NCBI GenBank assembly: GCA_001552515.1
Contig: BCRI01000031.1
Location: forward strand, 1-34,031
DNA: 34,031 nucleotides
Reading direction: 5' to 3'
DNA from: Sphaerimonospora mesophila NBRC 14179 = JCM 3151
GTDB taxonomy: Bacteria > Actinomycetota > Actinomycetes > Streptosporangiales > Streptosporangiaceae
The notes below the pieces were generated by a model. It had not been told where the DNA came from and searched no databases. It saw only the letters and a list, made by a program, of their open reading frames with translations. Positions 22,473 through 30,459 of this stretch are shown one piece after another. Numbering within the stretch: the stretch's first letter is position 1; every line of letters starts with the position of its first letter. The position numbers and the translations under genes were made by a program.

Positions 22473-23441
22473 ATGACAGCGGAAAACAAGATCATCCCCC
22501 GGCGTCGCATCGGCACGCACGGCCCGCAGGCCTCCGTGCTGTCCCTGGGGTCCTGGCACACCTACGACCGGATGGACTTCGCCGACGCCGTGGCCATGGT
22601 GCGCCACGCCGTCGACCTGGGCGTCAACCTGTTCGACGTCGGCGTCTACGGCCTGCCGGGACACCCCCCGGTCTTCACCGACGTGCTCTTCTCGGCGATC
22701 GTCCGGGCCGCCGGCATCGACCGGGACGAATACCTGCTGTCGGAGAAGCTCTGGCTGGAGGGCTACCCGGAGACATCGCTGCGCGAGCAGCTGGAGCGCG
22801 CGCTGTTCCGCGTCGGAACCGACCGGGCCGACATCGCCGTCCTCGGCGACATCCGGCGCGACGACCTCGATCTGGAACGCCTCGCCGGCGACCTCGCCGA
22901 GCTGGAGCGCGACGGCGTCATCGGCTGCTGGGGCGTCAACAACTGGTCGGCCACCGCGATCACGACGATCCGGCGGCACGCGCTGGCCGCCGGCTCGCCG
23001 GGCCCGCAGCTGGCCCAGCTGAAGTACAGCCCCTGCCGGCGGTCGATCCCCGACGGCGCCCCCTTCGCCGAGGTGTTCGCCCAGGGGATCTCGCTGCAGG
23101 CCTCCGACATCATGGAGGGCGGGATCCTCGCCGGGAAGATCAAGCCCGCGCGAGAGGTCGGGCGCGACCCCGGCGGAGTGCGCGAGAAGATCGTCGAGGC
23201 CGCCGCCGGGATCGCCGGGGTCGCGGCCGAGCTCGACGCCACCCCGGCCCAGCTGTGCGTCGCCTTCACGCTGACCCACCCCGCCACCTGCACCGTGCTG
23301 TTCGGCGCCAGCCGCATGGAGCAGCTGGTCGACAACACCGGCGCCCTGGCGCTGCTGGAGCGGGTCGGCGCCGAGCGCCTCAGGTCGCTGCTGGAGCCGT
23401 TCTGGGTCGACCGGGACGTGGTCGACCCAGAGGGGCCGTGA
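22473..23441 (+). CDS. Aldo/keto-reductase-fold protein, paralogue 2
   Basis: A 322-residue paralogue of the protein at 8742, colinear throughout: LGSWHTYDRMDF, GVNLFDVGVYG, EKLWLEGYPE, GCWGVNNWSA, AQLKYS, LQASDIMEGGIL and the C-terminal FWVDRDVV. D55, Y59 and K92 match the tetrad, and G125 (IAVLGDIRRDD) again stands where His is expected. The shared change and shared QASDxxEGGIL motif define a distinct subfamily. It is co-transcribed with the zinc dehydrogenase and probably acts on a related intermediate. ATG at 22473 with GAGGAG upstream; the frame open before it belongs to the dehydrogenase shadow. Its TGA overlaps the MFS start. Confidence 0.87.
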   Translation: MTAENKIIPRRRIGTHGPQASVLSLGSWHTYDRMDFADAVAMVRHAVDLGVNLFDVGVYGLPGHPPVFTDVLFSAIVRAAGIDRDEYLLSEKLWLEGYPETSLREQLERALFRVGTDRADIAVLGDIRRDDLDLERLAGDLAELERDGVIGCWGVNNWSATAITTIRRHALAAGSPGPQLAQLKYSPCRRSIPDGAPFAEVFAQGISLQASDIMEGGILAGKIKPAREVGRDPGGVREKIVEAAAGIAGVAAELDATPAQLCVAFTLTHPATCTVLFGASRMEQLVDNTGALALLERVGAERLRSLLEPFWVDRDVVDPEGP

Positions 23442-24685
23442 CCCACCCGGCTCCGCGCGGGGCACGTCGGCTGCGCCTGCTGGTCACACTCGGCGCCCTG
23501 TCCGCGTTCGGACCGCTGTCGCTGGACCTCTATCTTCCGGCGCTGCCGCAGCTCGGGCGAGACCTCGGCACCACCGAGGCGCTCGCCCAGCTCACCATGT
23601 CGATGTGCCTGGTCGGGCTGGCGCTCGGCCAGCTCCTGGCCGGTCCGCTCAGCGACCGGGTGGGCCGCCGCGTGCCGCTGCTGATCGGGGTGGGGGCGTA
23701 CGCCGTGACCTCGCTGCTGTGCGCGCTCGCCCCCGGCATCTGGTCGCTGATCGGCCTGCGGCTGGTGCAGGGGCTGGCCGGCGCCGCCGGACTGGTGATC
23801 GCCCGGGCGATCGTCCGTGACCTTTTCGACGGCGCGGCCGCCGCCCGGGTCTACTCGATGCTCATGATCGTCAGCGGCCTGGCCCCGGTGGCCGCGCCGC
23901 TCGCCGGCGCTCAGCTGTCCCGTTTCATGGACTGGCGCGGGCTGTTCGTCTCCCTCTCCGTCATCGGCGTCCTGCTGTTCCTGGTGGCGCTGGGCGTCCG
24001 GGAGACGCTCGCGCCCGCCGCCCGCCACTCCGGCGGCCTGGGCGCGACCGGACGGCAGTTCGCCGTGCTCGCCCGCGACCGGAGCTTCATCGGGTTCTGC
24101 CTGATGATGTCGCTGTCGTCGTGCACGCTGTTCACCTACATCGCGCTCAGCTCGTTCGTGTTCCAGCAGGAGTACGGGGTCGATCCGCGGCTCTTCTCGG
24201 TGATCTTCGCGGTGAACTCCGTCGGGATCGTCCTCGCCGGCAACGTCAACGGTCTGCTGGTGGGCCGGTTCGGCCCCCGCGGGATGCTGGCGGCGGGACT
24301 GCTGGTCTGCACGGTGGGCAGCGTGGTCGCGCTCGGCGGTGTGGCGGCCGGCTGGGGGTTGCCCGTGCTGCTGCCCGGGCTGTTCCTCATGGTCTCCAGC
24401 GGCGGGGTCGTCTCGCCCAACGGCAGCGCGCTCGCCCTCACCCCGCACGGGGAGCGGGCCGGCACCGCCTCGGCGCTCATGGGCGTGCTGGGGTGGCTCG
24501 CCGGCGCGGTGGTGCCCCCGCTGGTCTCCCTGGGCGGCGCCACCGCGCTGTCCATGACGCTGACGATCGCCGTCGCGGCCGTCGCCGCCCTGCTCTCCCT
24601 GCGGGCGATACCGGTCAGCGGCCCGGACGGTCGCCGTCGAGGTGCCACTGGCCGCGCGACTTCAGCACCTCGCGCAGGCCCGTGA
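23438..24685 (+). CDS. MFS transporter, Bcr/CflA-type drug:H+ antiporter
   Basis: A 415-residue membrane protein with about 12 predicted helices. LSLDLYLPALP in helix 1 and the loop 2-3 motif GPLSDRVGRRVP (about 69-80) are hallmarks of the DHA1 Bcr/CflA group. RLVQGLAGAAGLVIARAIVRDL in helix 4-5 and the VSGLAPVAAPLAGA stretch (motif C region) support antiport. It likely exports a product or toxic intermediate of the cluster. GTG at 23438 overlaps the reductase stop (GTGA) with AGAGGGG upstream. The 3' end runs 71 bases into the convergent glycerophosphodiesterase gene, and this Arg/Gly-rich tail is probably not part of the folded transporter. Confidence 0.88.
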   Translation: MTHPAPRGARRLRLLVTLGALSAFGPLSLDLYLPALPQLGRDLGTTEALAQLTMSMCLVGLALGQLLAGPLSDRVGRRVPLLIGVGAYAVTSLLCALAPGIWSLIGLRLVQGLAGAAGLVIARAIVRDLFDGAAAARVYSMLMIVSGLAPVAAPLAGAQLSRFMDWRGLFVSLSVIGVLLFLVALGVRETLAPAARHSGGLGATGRQFAVLARDRSFIGFCLMMSLSSCTLFTYIALSSFVFQQEYGVDPRLFSVIFAVNSVGIVLAGNVNGLLVGRFGPRGMLAAGLLVCTVGSVVALGGVAAGWGLPVLLPGLFLMVSSGGVVSPNGSALALTPHGERAGTASALMGVLGWLAGAVVPPLVSLGGATALSMTLTIAVAAVAALLSLRAIPVSGPDGRRRGATGRATSAPRAGP

Positions 24686-25418
24686 TGTTGTCGGTCATCA
24701 CCCCGTCGACGCCGAGGTCGAGCAGCCGCCCCATGACGGCGGGGTCGTTCACGGTCCACACGTGCACCTGCATGCCGATGGCGTGGGCCGTACGAACCAG
24801 GGGCCGGGTGATGAAACGGAGCCCGAACAGCCCGAGCGGGACCTGCGCGCACGGCACACCCGCCTGGGCGAGCCGCGCGAGCAGCCGGCCGTACCCGTTG
24901 CCGACCGACGCCGCGCGCAGCGCGACGATCCCGCGCGGGCCCAGCGAAGAGCAGACCTCCCGGCCGATCGCCCGGCGCGCCTGGGCCAGCCGCACGTCGG
25001 AGAACGACGTCAGGCACACCCGGTCGTAGGCGCGGGTGCGCCGGATGGCCCGGGCCAGCGGAAGGATGGCCGGGCTCTCCTTGACGTCGATGTTGAACCG
25101 CACGTCGGGCCAGGTGCCGAGGAGGTCCTCGATCAGCGGGATCTCCTCCCGGCCGGCGATGCGCGCCCGGCGCACCTCCCGGTAGGGCAGCGCGGAGATC
25201 CGTCCCCTGCGGTCGGTGACCCGGTCCAGGGTGTGGTCGTGGAACGCCAGCAGCACTCCGTCGGCGGTCGCGTGGGCGTCGGTCTCCAGGTAGGTGTAGC
25301 CGAGCTCGACCGCCCTGGCGAAGGCGGGCATCGTGTTCTCGTGGCCCTCCGCTGCGCCGCCGCGGTGCGCGAACGCCAGCGGCCCGGGGTGGTCGAGGAA
25401 GTCGAAGCCCCGCATCAT
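24615..25418 (-). CDS. Glycerophosphodiester phosphodiesterase family protein
   Basis: A 267-residue GDPD. The N-terminal AFAHRGGAAEGHENTMPAF carries the HR pair and ENT motif. YLETDAHATADGVLLAFHDHTLDR provides the metal-binding ExD and catalytic HD. RFNIDVKE follows, and the C-terminal VHVWTVNDP and GVDGVMTDN are diagnostic. There is no signal peptide, so it is a cytoplasmic form acting on glycerophosphodiesters such as phospholipid head groups. The ATG at 25418 overlaps the SpoU methyltransferase stop (ATGA). Last gene of the six-gene minus-strand operon starting at 29568; its 3' end overlaps the convergent MFS gene. Confidence 0.9.
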   Translation of the reverse strand: MMRGFDFLDHPGPLAFAHRGGAAEGHENTMPAFARAVELGYTYLETDAHATADGVLLAFHDHTLDRVTDRRGRISALPYREVRRARIAGREEIPLIEDLLGTWPDVRFNIDVKESPAILPLARAIRRTRAYDRVCLTSFSDVRLAQARRAIGREVCSSLGPRGIVALRAASVGNGYGRLLARLAQAGVPCAQVPLGLFGLRFITRPLVRTAHAIGMQVHVWTVNDPAVMGRLLDLGVDGVMTDNITGLREVLKSRGQWHLDGDRPGR

Positions 25419-26026
25419 GAGGGGGCCCCGGAGGCAGGGGACGGAGACGGCGTGGCCCACTCCTGGCGGCGGGCCTCGGCCATCACGATCCCCGCCGCGA
25501 TGGACACGTTGACCGACCCGACCCGGCCCACCTGGGGGATGTAGACCACCGCATCGGCCGCCTCCAGCGCGGCGGGGGAGCAGCCGTGGTCCTCCCCGCC
25601 CAGCAGGAGGCACACATCGCCGTCCAGCGCGGCCTGCGGCAGTGGTACGGCGTCGCCGGTCAGCTCCACGGCGACGACCCGGAAGCCCTGCTCCCTGGCG
25701 GCGCCGACGGCCTCGACGGCCGGGACCGCCTCGTGCCACTCGACCAGCCGGTCGGTGCCGAGGGCGGTCTTCTGCGCCTTGGGGTTGGTCGGCGGGGTGG
25801 CGTTGCCCGCCAGCCAGATCGTCTCCACGCCGAAGGCGGCGGCCGTACGGAAGATCGATCCGATGTTGAACGGCCCGGTGACCGACTCCAGGATCAGCGC
25901 GAGCCGGCCCTGCGTGCCGCGCCGCCAGGTGCGGTTGAGCCGCTTCACGTCGGTCGGCCTGAGCTGCCTGCGCCCGGTGGACTGCTTGCCGGCGCTCGTT
26001 CCACCGGCGGTCGGTTCGGCGGTCAT
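25415..26026 (-). CDS. SpoU/TrmH-family RNA 2'-O-methyltransferase
   Basis: A 203-residue SPOUT methyltransferase. Motif 1 is ILESVTGPFNIGSIFRTAAAFG (N54, R60), motif 2 LLLGGEDHGCS (about 138-148) and motif 3 IPQVGRVGSVNVSIAAGIVM (about 161-180), forming the SAM-binding knot. The layout is TrmH-like, so ribose methylation of tRNA is likely; an rRNA target cannot be excluded. ATG at 26026 overlaps the upstream methyltransferase stop (ATGA), and the 3' end overlaps the phosphodiesterase start. Confidence 0.9.
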   Translation of the reverse strand: MTAEPTAGGTSAGKQSTGRRQLRPTDVKRLNRTWRRGTQGRLALILESVTGPFNIGSIFRTAAAFGVETIWLAGNATPPTNPKAQKTALGTDRLVEWHEAVPAVEAVGAAREQGFRVVAVELTGDAVPLPQAALDGDVCLLLGGEDHGCSPAALEAADAVVYIPQVGRVGSVNVSIAAGIVMAEARRQEWATPSPSPASGAPS

Positions 26027-26631
26027 CGGGCCTCCACCGGCCGGGCGCCGGCCCGCAGCACGCGGTAGGCGGAGCGGGAGGCCAGCCGTACGGCGGGCCA
26101 GCCCTGGTCGTTCAGCCACCGCTGCAGCGAGTCGGAGCCCAGATGCTTCTGCACGACGAGGAAGGCGGCGCCGTCGGGGGTGAGCCGGTCCAGCCACCGG
26201 GTGAGCATCTCCTGCAGGGCCTGCTTGCCGATCCGGATCGCCGGGTTGGACCAGATGGCGCGGAACCGGACATCGTCGGGAACCTCGTCCACGTGCACCG
26301 ACCTTACTTTGTCAAGGCCGGCGCCGTGGGCATTGCGCGCGCACAGGTCGATCGACCGGCGGTTCACGTCGACGGCCCACACGGTCGCCCGTGGCGCGCG
26401 TGCGGCCATGGTGAGCGCGATCGGGCCGTAGCCGCAGCCCAGATCGAGCAGGTCGCCCTCCTCCGGCGGTGGCGGCACGGTCTCCAGCAGCACCCGGGTG
26501 CCGGGATCGACCCGGCCCGGTGAGAACACCCCGCTGTCGGTCTCCAGCCGCAGATGCAGATCCGGCAGGACCAGCGTGACCACGCCGGGCCGGCCGGCCG
26601 CCTCCGGACTCTCCTCGAAGTAATGCGCCAC
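26023..26631 (-). CDS. Class I SAM methyltransferase, RsmC-like
   Basis: A 202-residue methyltransferase with DLLDLGCGYGPIALTMA (SAM motif I, about 61-77), VWAVDVNRRSIDLCARNA and a post-motif SNPAIRIGKQALQEML. In RsmC (16S rRNA m2G1207) the catalytic motif is NPPF; here it is NPAIR, a variant seen in short actinobacterial homologues. It lacks the N-terminal pseudo-methyltransferase half of E. coli RsmC. The GTG at 26631 has no clear Shine-Dalgarno sequence, though it lies only 18 nt after the VWA gene. RNA modification is the likely role, matching the next gene. Confidence 0.82.
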   Translation of the reverse strand: MAHYFEESPEAAGRPGVVTLVLPDLHLRLETDSGVFSPGRVDPGTRVLLETVPPPPEEGDLLDLGCGYGPIALTMAARAPRATVWAVDVNRRSIDLCARNAHGAGLDKVRSVHVDEVPDDVRFRAIWSNPAIRIGKQALQEMLTRWLDRLTPDGAAFLVVQKHLGSDSLQRWLNDQGWPAVRLASRSAYRVLRAGARPVEAR

Positions 26632-26649
26632 GGGGCAAACGTACCAACG

Positions 26650-27597
26650 CTACGGAATGCGGGAGCCCAGGAGCATGGCGGCCCCGGCGAGCAGCAGCCC
26701 GGCCGCGACCGCCCCCAGGATGAACCGCTGGGTGATCTCCTGATGCACCAGCCGGTAGCCGAGTGACGTTCCGATCTGCGCGTACACCTCCCGCAGCTGG
26801 GTGCTCGACTCCGCGGCGTAGGCCCGGCCGCCCGTGCCCTCGGCCAGCGACTTCAGCGTGCTCTTGTTCACCGGCACGAGCACCGGCCGGTTGTCGATGT
26901 TCACCGTGCCCTCGGGCGTGCCGTACGCGATCGTGGAGACCGGCACCTTCGCGTGCAGCGCCGCCTCGATCGCGTCGGCGACCGACCGGCCGGAGGTGTT
27001 GTCCCCGTCCGACAAAAGCACGATCGCCGACGGCGGCGGATCGGTCACCGCGCGCTGGTCGAACGACCTGATCGAGTCGAGCGAGTTGAACACCGCCTCG
27101 CCGATCGCCGTGCCCGGCCGGGTGGTCAGGTTGGCGATCGCCGCCGTGACCGCCGCGTGGTCGGTGGTGGGGGAGACGACCACGGCCGCCGACCTGGCGA
27201 AGGTCACCACGCCCACGTTGAACCGCTCGGGCAGGTCGGCGACGAACTGCTGGGCCGCCTGCTTGGCCGCGACCAGCCGGCTCGGCGGCACGTCCCCGGC
27301 GTCCATCGACAGCGAGATGTCCACCGCGATGATGATCGTGGCGCGGTCACGCGGCACCCGCACCTCCCCGCTCGGCCGCGCCGCCCCGACGATCAGCAGG
27401 CTCATCATCACCAGGAACAGCGCGGCCGGGACATGCCGCCGCCAGGCCGGCCGGTCGGGGGCGACCAGCGACAGCAGCGCCAGGTTGGTGAACCGCACCG
27501 TGTAGCGGCGGCGCCGGAACTGCAGCACCACATATCCGGCCGCCAGCGCGGCCAGCGCCACGAACAGCCACAGCCAGCCGGGGGACAGGAACCTCAC
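26650..27597 (-). CDS. VWA-domain membrane protein (BatA-like)
   Basis: A 315-residue protein with two N-terminal membrane helices (about 8-25 and 57-73). A von Willebrand factor A domain follows, with MIDAS motif DISLS (93-97), [10 protein letters not shown] and [12 protein letters not shown]-terminal helix (about 285-307) ends just before the stop. This is the BatA architecture. With a MoxR ATPase and a DUF58 protein it forms a widespread system thought to assist folding or assembly of envelope or metalloproteins; the client here is unknown. The GTG at 27597 overlaps the DUF58 stop (GTGA); the longer open frame upstream is a shadow. Confidence 0.9.
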   Translation of the reverse strand: MRFLSPGWLWLFVALAALAAGYVVLQFRRRRYTVRFTNLALLSLVAPDRPAWRRHVPAALFLVMMSLLIVGAARPSGEVRVPRDRATIIIAVDISLSMDAGDVPPSRLVAAKQAAQQFVADLPERFNVGVVTFARSAAVVVSPTTDHAAVTAAIANLTTRPGTAIGEAVFNSLDSIRSFDQRAVTDPPPSAIVLLSDGDNTSGRSVADAIEAALHAKVPVSTIAYGTPEGTVNIDNRPVLVPVNKSTLKSLAEGTGGRAYAAESSTQLREVYAQIGTSLGYRLVHQEITQRFILGAVAAGLLLAGAAMLLGSRIP

Positions 27598-28523
27598 CGC
27601 ACCGCCCCCCGCCCGGAGAGCGACCGCCGCGCGCTGCGCCGCTGCCCCAGCACGAACCTGGCGAGGTCGGCGACCCAGTCGCGGTCGGTGCGCAGGACGA
27701 GATGCCCGGCGCCGGCGCGGCGCAGCGCGGCCCGGTTGGCCGCACGCTGGGCGGCCGCCGCCGCGGCGTACCGCTCCCGCACCCGCCGCGACAGGTGCAC
27801 GTCGCGCGAGCGCCCGGTCTCCGGATCGGTGAACGTGACCAGCCCGATGTCGGGCAGGTCGAGCTCGCGCGGGTCGATCACCTCCACCGCGAGCACCTGC
27901 TGGCGGGCGGCCAGGCGGCGCAGCGGCCGCTCCCACTCCCGCGTCTCGGCCGAGGAGCCGTTCAGGAAGTCCGACACGATCACCCGCAGGCCCCGCTTGA
28001 GATGCGCCGCCGCCATCGTCTCGATCGCCTGCCCGAGATCGGCCGACCCCGCGGCCTCGGGGGCGGCCAGCAGCGTGTGCAGCAGCCCGTACAACGCGGG
28101 CCGGCCGGGCCGGGCCGGATAGCGGTGGACGTCGTGGCCGTGCAGGACATAGGCGCCGAACCGGTCGCCCACGCGACCCGCCAGGAACCCGATGGCGCCC
28201 ACGGCCGACACCACCAGATCGCGCTTGGCCATGTCGGCGGTGCCGAAGTCCATGCTGGCCGACAGGTCGGCCAGGGCCCAGGTCTCCAGCTCCCGGTCGG
28301 CGATCAGATCGCGCACGTGCGGAACGGTGGTGCGCGCGGTCACCGCCCAGTCCATCCGGCGCACGTCGTCCTCACCCGGGACGTAGACCCTGGTGTCTCC
28401 CGGCTCGCTGCCGGGCCCGGGGATCAGCCCCTGGTGGCGGCCCTGCAGCAGCCCGTCGAGGCGGCGCAGCACGGTCAGCTCCAGCCGCCGCAGCGCCCGC
28501 TCGGGACTCACCTCGAGACTCAT
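27594..28523 (-). CDS. DUF58 domain protein
   Basis: A 309-residue soluble protein with the DUF58 signature [23 protein letters not shown] (about 50-72). A VWA-like core follows, where [14 protein letters not shown] supplies a DxSxSM MIDAS-type motif and VIVSDFLNG a later acidic site. It is the usual partner of MoxR ATPases, which are thought to act on VWA-type proteins. ATG at 28523, four bases after the MoxR stop. A typical member of a MoxR/DUF58/VWA operon. Confidence 0.9.
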   Translation of the reverse strand: MSLEVSPERALRRLELTVLRRLDGLLQGRHQGLIPGPGSEPGDTRVYVPGEDDVRRMDWAVTARTTVPHVRDLIADRELETWALADLSASMDFGTADMAKRDLVVSAVGAIGFLAGRVGDRFGAYVLHGHDVHRYPARPGRPALYGLLHTLLAAPEAAGSADLGQAIETMAAAHLKRGLRVIVSDFLNGSSAETREWERPLRRLAARQQVLAVEVIDPRELDLPDIGLVTFTDPETGRSRDVHLSRRVRERYAAAAAAQRAANRAALRRAGAGHLVLRTDRDWVADLARFVLGQRRSARRSLSGRGAVR

Positions 28524-28527
28524 CGGC

Positions 28528-29568
28528 TCACCGCCGGTCCCGGTTCCACACGACGAGGGGAGGCGGCACGACCTGCAGGATCCGGCGCACCACCTCGGCG
28601 GGGTCGACGTCGTCGGCCAGCGCGTCGAAGGTCAGCATCAGCCGGTGGGCCATCACGTCGACGGCCACGTCGCGCACGTCGTCGGGCAGCAGGTAGTCAC
28701 GCCCCCGCAGCAGTGCGAGCGCCCGTCCGGCCGCGATCAGGCCCAGCGTCGCACGCGGGCTCACCCCGATCTCGATCGTCTCGGCCAGCTCGGGCAGGCC
28801 GTACTCGGCGGGCATGCGCGTGGCCATGACCAGCCGTACGACATAGTCGGCGACGAGCTGGTGCACCGAGACCGCGTCGGCCAGGTCCTGCAGCCGCAGC
28901 AGCCGTCCCGGGTCGAGCACCGCCTCGGGCACCGGCGGCCGGACGCTCATCCGGTTCAGGATCTCCAGCTCCTCGTGCGCGCTGGGATGGGCCACCCGCA
29001 CCCGGAACAGGAACCGGTCGCGCTGCACCTCCGGCAGCGGATAGACGCCCTCGGACTCGATCGGGTTCTGCGTGGCCAGCACGACGAACGGTCTGGGCAG
29101 CGGATGGGTGCGCCCCGCGAGCGTCACCTGCCGCTCGGCCATCACCTCCAGCAGCGCCGACTGCACCTTCGCCGGCGCCCGGTTGATCTCGTCGGCCAGC
29201 AGGAAGTTCACGAACACCGGCCCGAGCTCGACGTCGAACCGCTCGGTGCCCGGATGGTAGACACGCGTGCCGACGATGTCGCTCGGCACCAGGTCGGGGG
29301 TGAACTGGACCCGGGCGAACGTCCCGCCCACCACCGTGGCCAGCGTCGAGGCGGCCAGCGTCTTGGCCACGCCGGGCACGCCCTCCAGCAGGCAGTGCCC
29401 GCGCGCCAGCAGCGCGGCGAGCAGCCGCTCGACCATGTGGTCCTGCCCGACGATCACCCGTCTGACCTCGTTCAACGCGTCGCGCAGCGACTCCAGATCG
29501 GCCCCGACGGCATCGTCTCGCTCACCCTCCGCCCTGCCGGGCTCGGGACGTTCACTGGCAACGGTCAT
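28528..29568 (-). CDS. MoxR-family AAA+ ATPase
   Basis: A 346-residue AAA+ ATPase. Walker A GVPGVAKTL (63-71), FTPDLVPSDIVGTRVY, Walker B LLADEINRAP (about 125-134), sensor 1 ATQNPIESEGVYPLPEVQRDRF and a C-terminal SPRATLGLIAAGRALALLRGRDYL lid are all typical of MoxR. It acts as a chaperone-like motor with the DUF58 and VWA proteins downstream. The ATG at 29568 lacks a good ribosome binding site, so an internal start before VGADLESL is possible. First gene of the operon and divergent from the kinase-like gene. Confidence 0.92.
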   Translation of the reverse strand: MTVASERPEPGRAEGERDDAVGADLESLRDALNEVRRVIVGQDHMVERLLAALLARGHCLLEGVPGVAKTLAASTLATVVGGTFARVQFTPDLVPSDIVGTRVYHPGTERFDVELGPVFVNFLLADEINRAPAKVQSALLEVMAERQVTLAGRTHPLPRPFVVLATQNPIESEGVYPLPEVQRDRFLFRVRVAHPSAHEELEILNRMSVRPPVPEAVLDPGRLLRLQDLADAVSVHQLVADYVVRLVMATRMPAEYGLPELAETIEIGVSPRATLGLIAAGRALALLRGRDYLLPDDVRDVAVDVMAHRLMLTFDALADDVDPAEVVRRILQVVPPPLVVWNRDRR

Positions 29569-29702
29569 GAAGGTTATTCAATCGTGACTGAGTGCGAGGT
29601 TCCATCCCCTCCCATCTGCCCACGCCGCCGGGCGACCACACCCGCCGCGACGCCACCCGCGCTGACCGCTGTGTTTTGATGAGGTGTGACGTGAGGAGGA
29701 CC

Positions 29703-30413
29703 ATGAGCAGGCCGCTGCAGCACCACGACCCGCCCCGTCTGGGGCCGTTCGTGCTGCAGGCCCGCCTGGGCGTGGCACCCGCCGGGCTGGTGTACCTCGG
29801 CCAGGGGCCCGACGGCCGGGCGGTCTCCGTGGCGGTCCTCACGACCGGCGCCGCACTCGATGGCGCCGCCAGGGACCGGTTCGTCACCGCCATCAGGGCG
29901 GCGGCCCGCCGGCGCCGCGGCGACCTGCCGCCGATCGTGGCCATGCACGACGGGCAGGCCCCGTGGGTGGCGGTGCCGTACGTGCCGGGCGGCCCCGGAG
30001 CCGAGCGTTTCCTCGACCGGATCATGGTCTCGGGCATGCTGACCGGCCGGCGCAGCGGCCCCGACTTCGCGCCCTACTGGCTGGGCGACCGCGACCCGGC
30101 ACTGCCCGCCCCGCCGGGGCCCCCGCCGCCGCCGATCGCCACCCGCAGATCGGTGGTGCTGGCCTCGGCCCTGCTGGCCGCGCTCACGCTCACGCTGGCG
30201 ACCGTGGTGTGGCAGCTGCTGTTCCGCGGCGGGGACGACCCACGGCCGCGGTCGCCGCTGCCGGCGACCCACTTCGTGCCCACGCCGCCGCCCGAGCCCA
30301 CCGTGCCACAGCCGCAGGCGCCGCAGGAGTCGACCACGCCCCGGCCGGGACAGCCGTCCCCCGCGGTCTCGCCCCGGCCCGGCGGCCCCGACGACGAGGG
30401 CGAGCCCATTTGA
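29703..30413 (+). CDS. Membrane protein with a truncated, kinase N-lobe-like domain
   Basis: A 236-residue protein. Residues 13-100 resemble the N-lobe and hinge of actinobacterial Ser/Thr kinases (LGPFVLQARLGVAPAGLVYLG, GRAVSVAVL, then APWVAVPYVPGG). The ATP-binding Lys of the VAVKV motif is absent (VSVAVL), and no catalytic C-lobe follows. A membrane helix spans about 150-172 and the tail (about 180-236) is Pro/Ser/Thr-rich, presumably extracellular. It cannot be an active kinase as it stands; a scaffold or degenerate receptor is possible. The frame is intact, with GAGGAGG right before the ATG at 29703. It lies divergent from the MoxR gene. Confidence 0.8.
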   Translation: MSRPLQHHDPPRLGPFVLQARLGVAPAGLVYLGQGPDGRAVSVAVLTTGAALDGAARDRFVTAIRAAARRRRGDLPPIVAMHDGQAPWVAVPYVPGGPGAERFLDRIMVSGMLTGRRSGPDFAPYWLGDRDPALPAPPGPPPPPIATRRSVVLASALLAALTLTLATVVWQLLFRGGDDPRPRSPLPATHFVPTPPPEPTVPQPQAPQESTTPRPGQPSPAVSPRPGGPDDEGEPI

Positions 30414-30459
30414 ACCGGCCGCTCTGCCCCGGCCGCGCCGGGTTCCGGCGGCATCGGGC

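Noticed and set aside
22763-24448. 561-residue minus-strand frame
   Set aside because: Antisense to the AKR paralogue and MFS genes; Glu/Gln/Arg/His-rich repetition without any recognisable motif.
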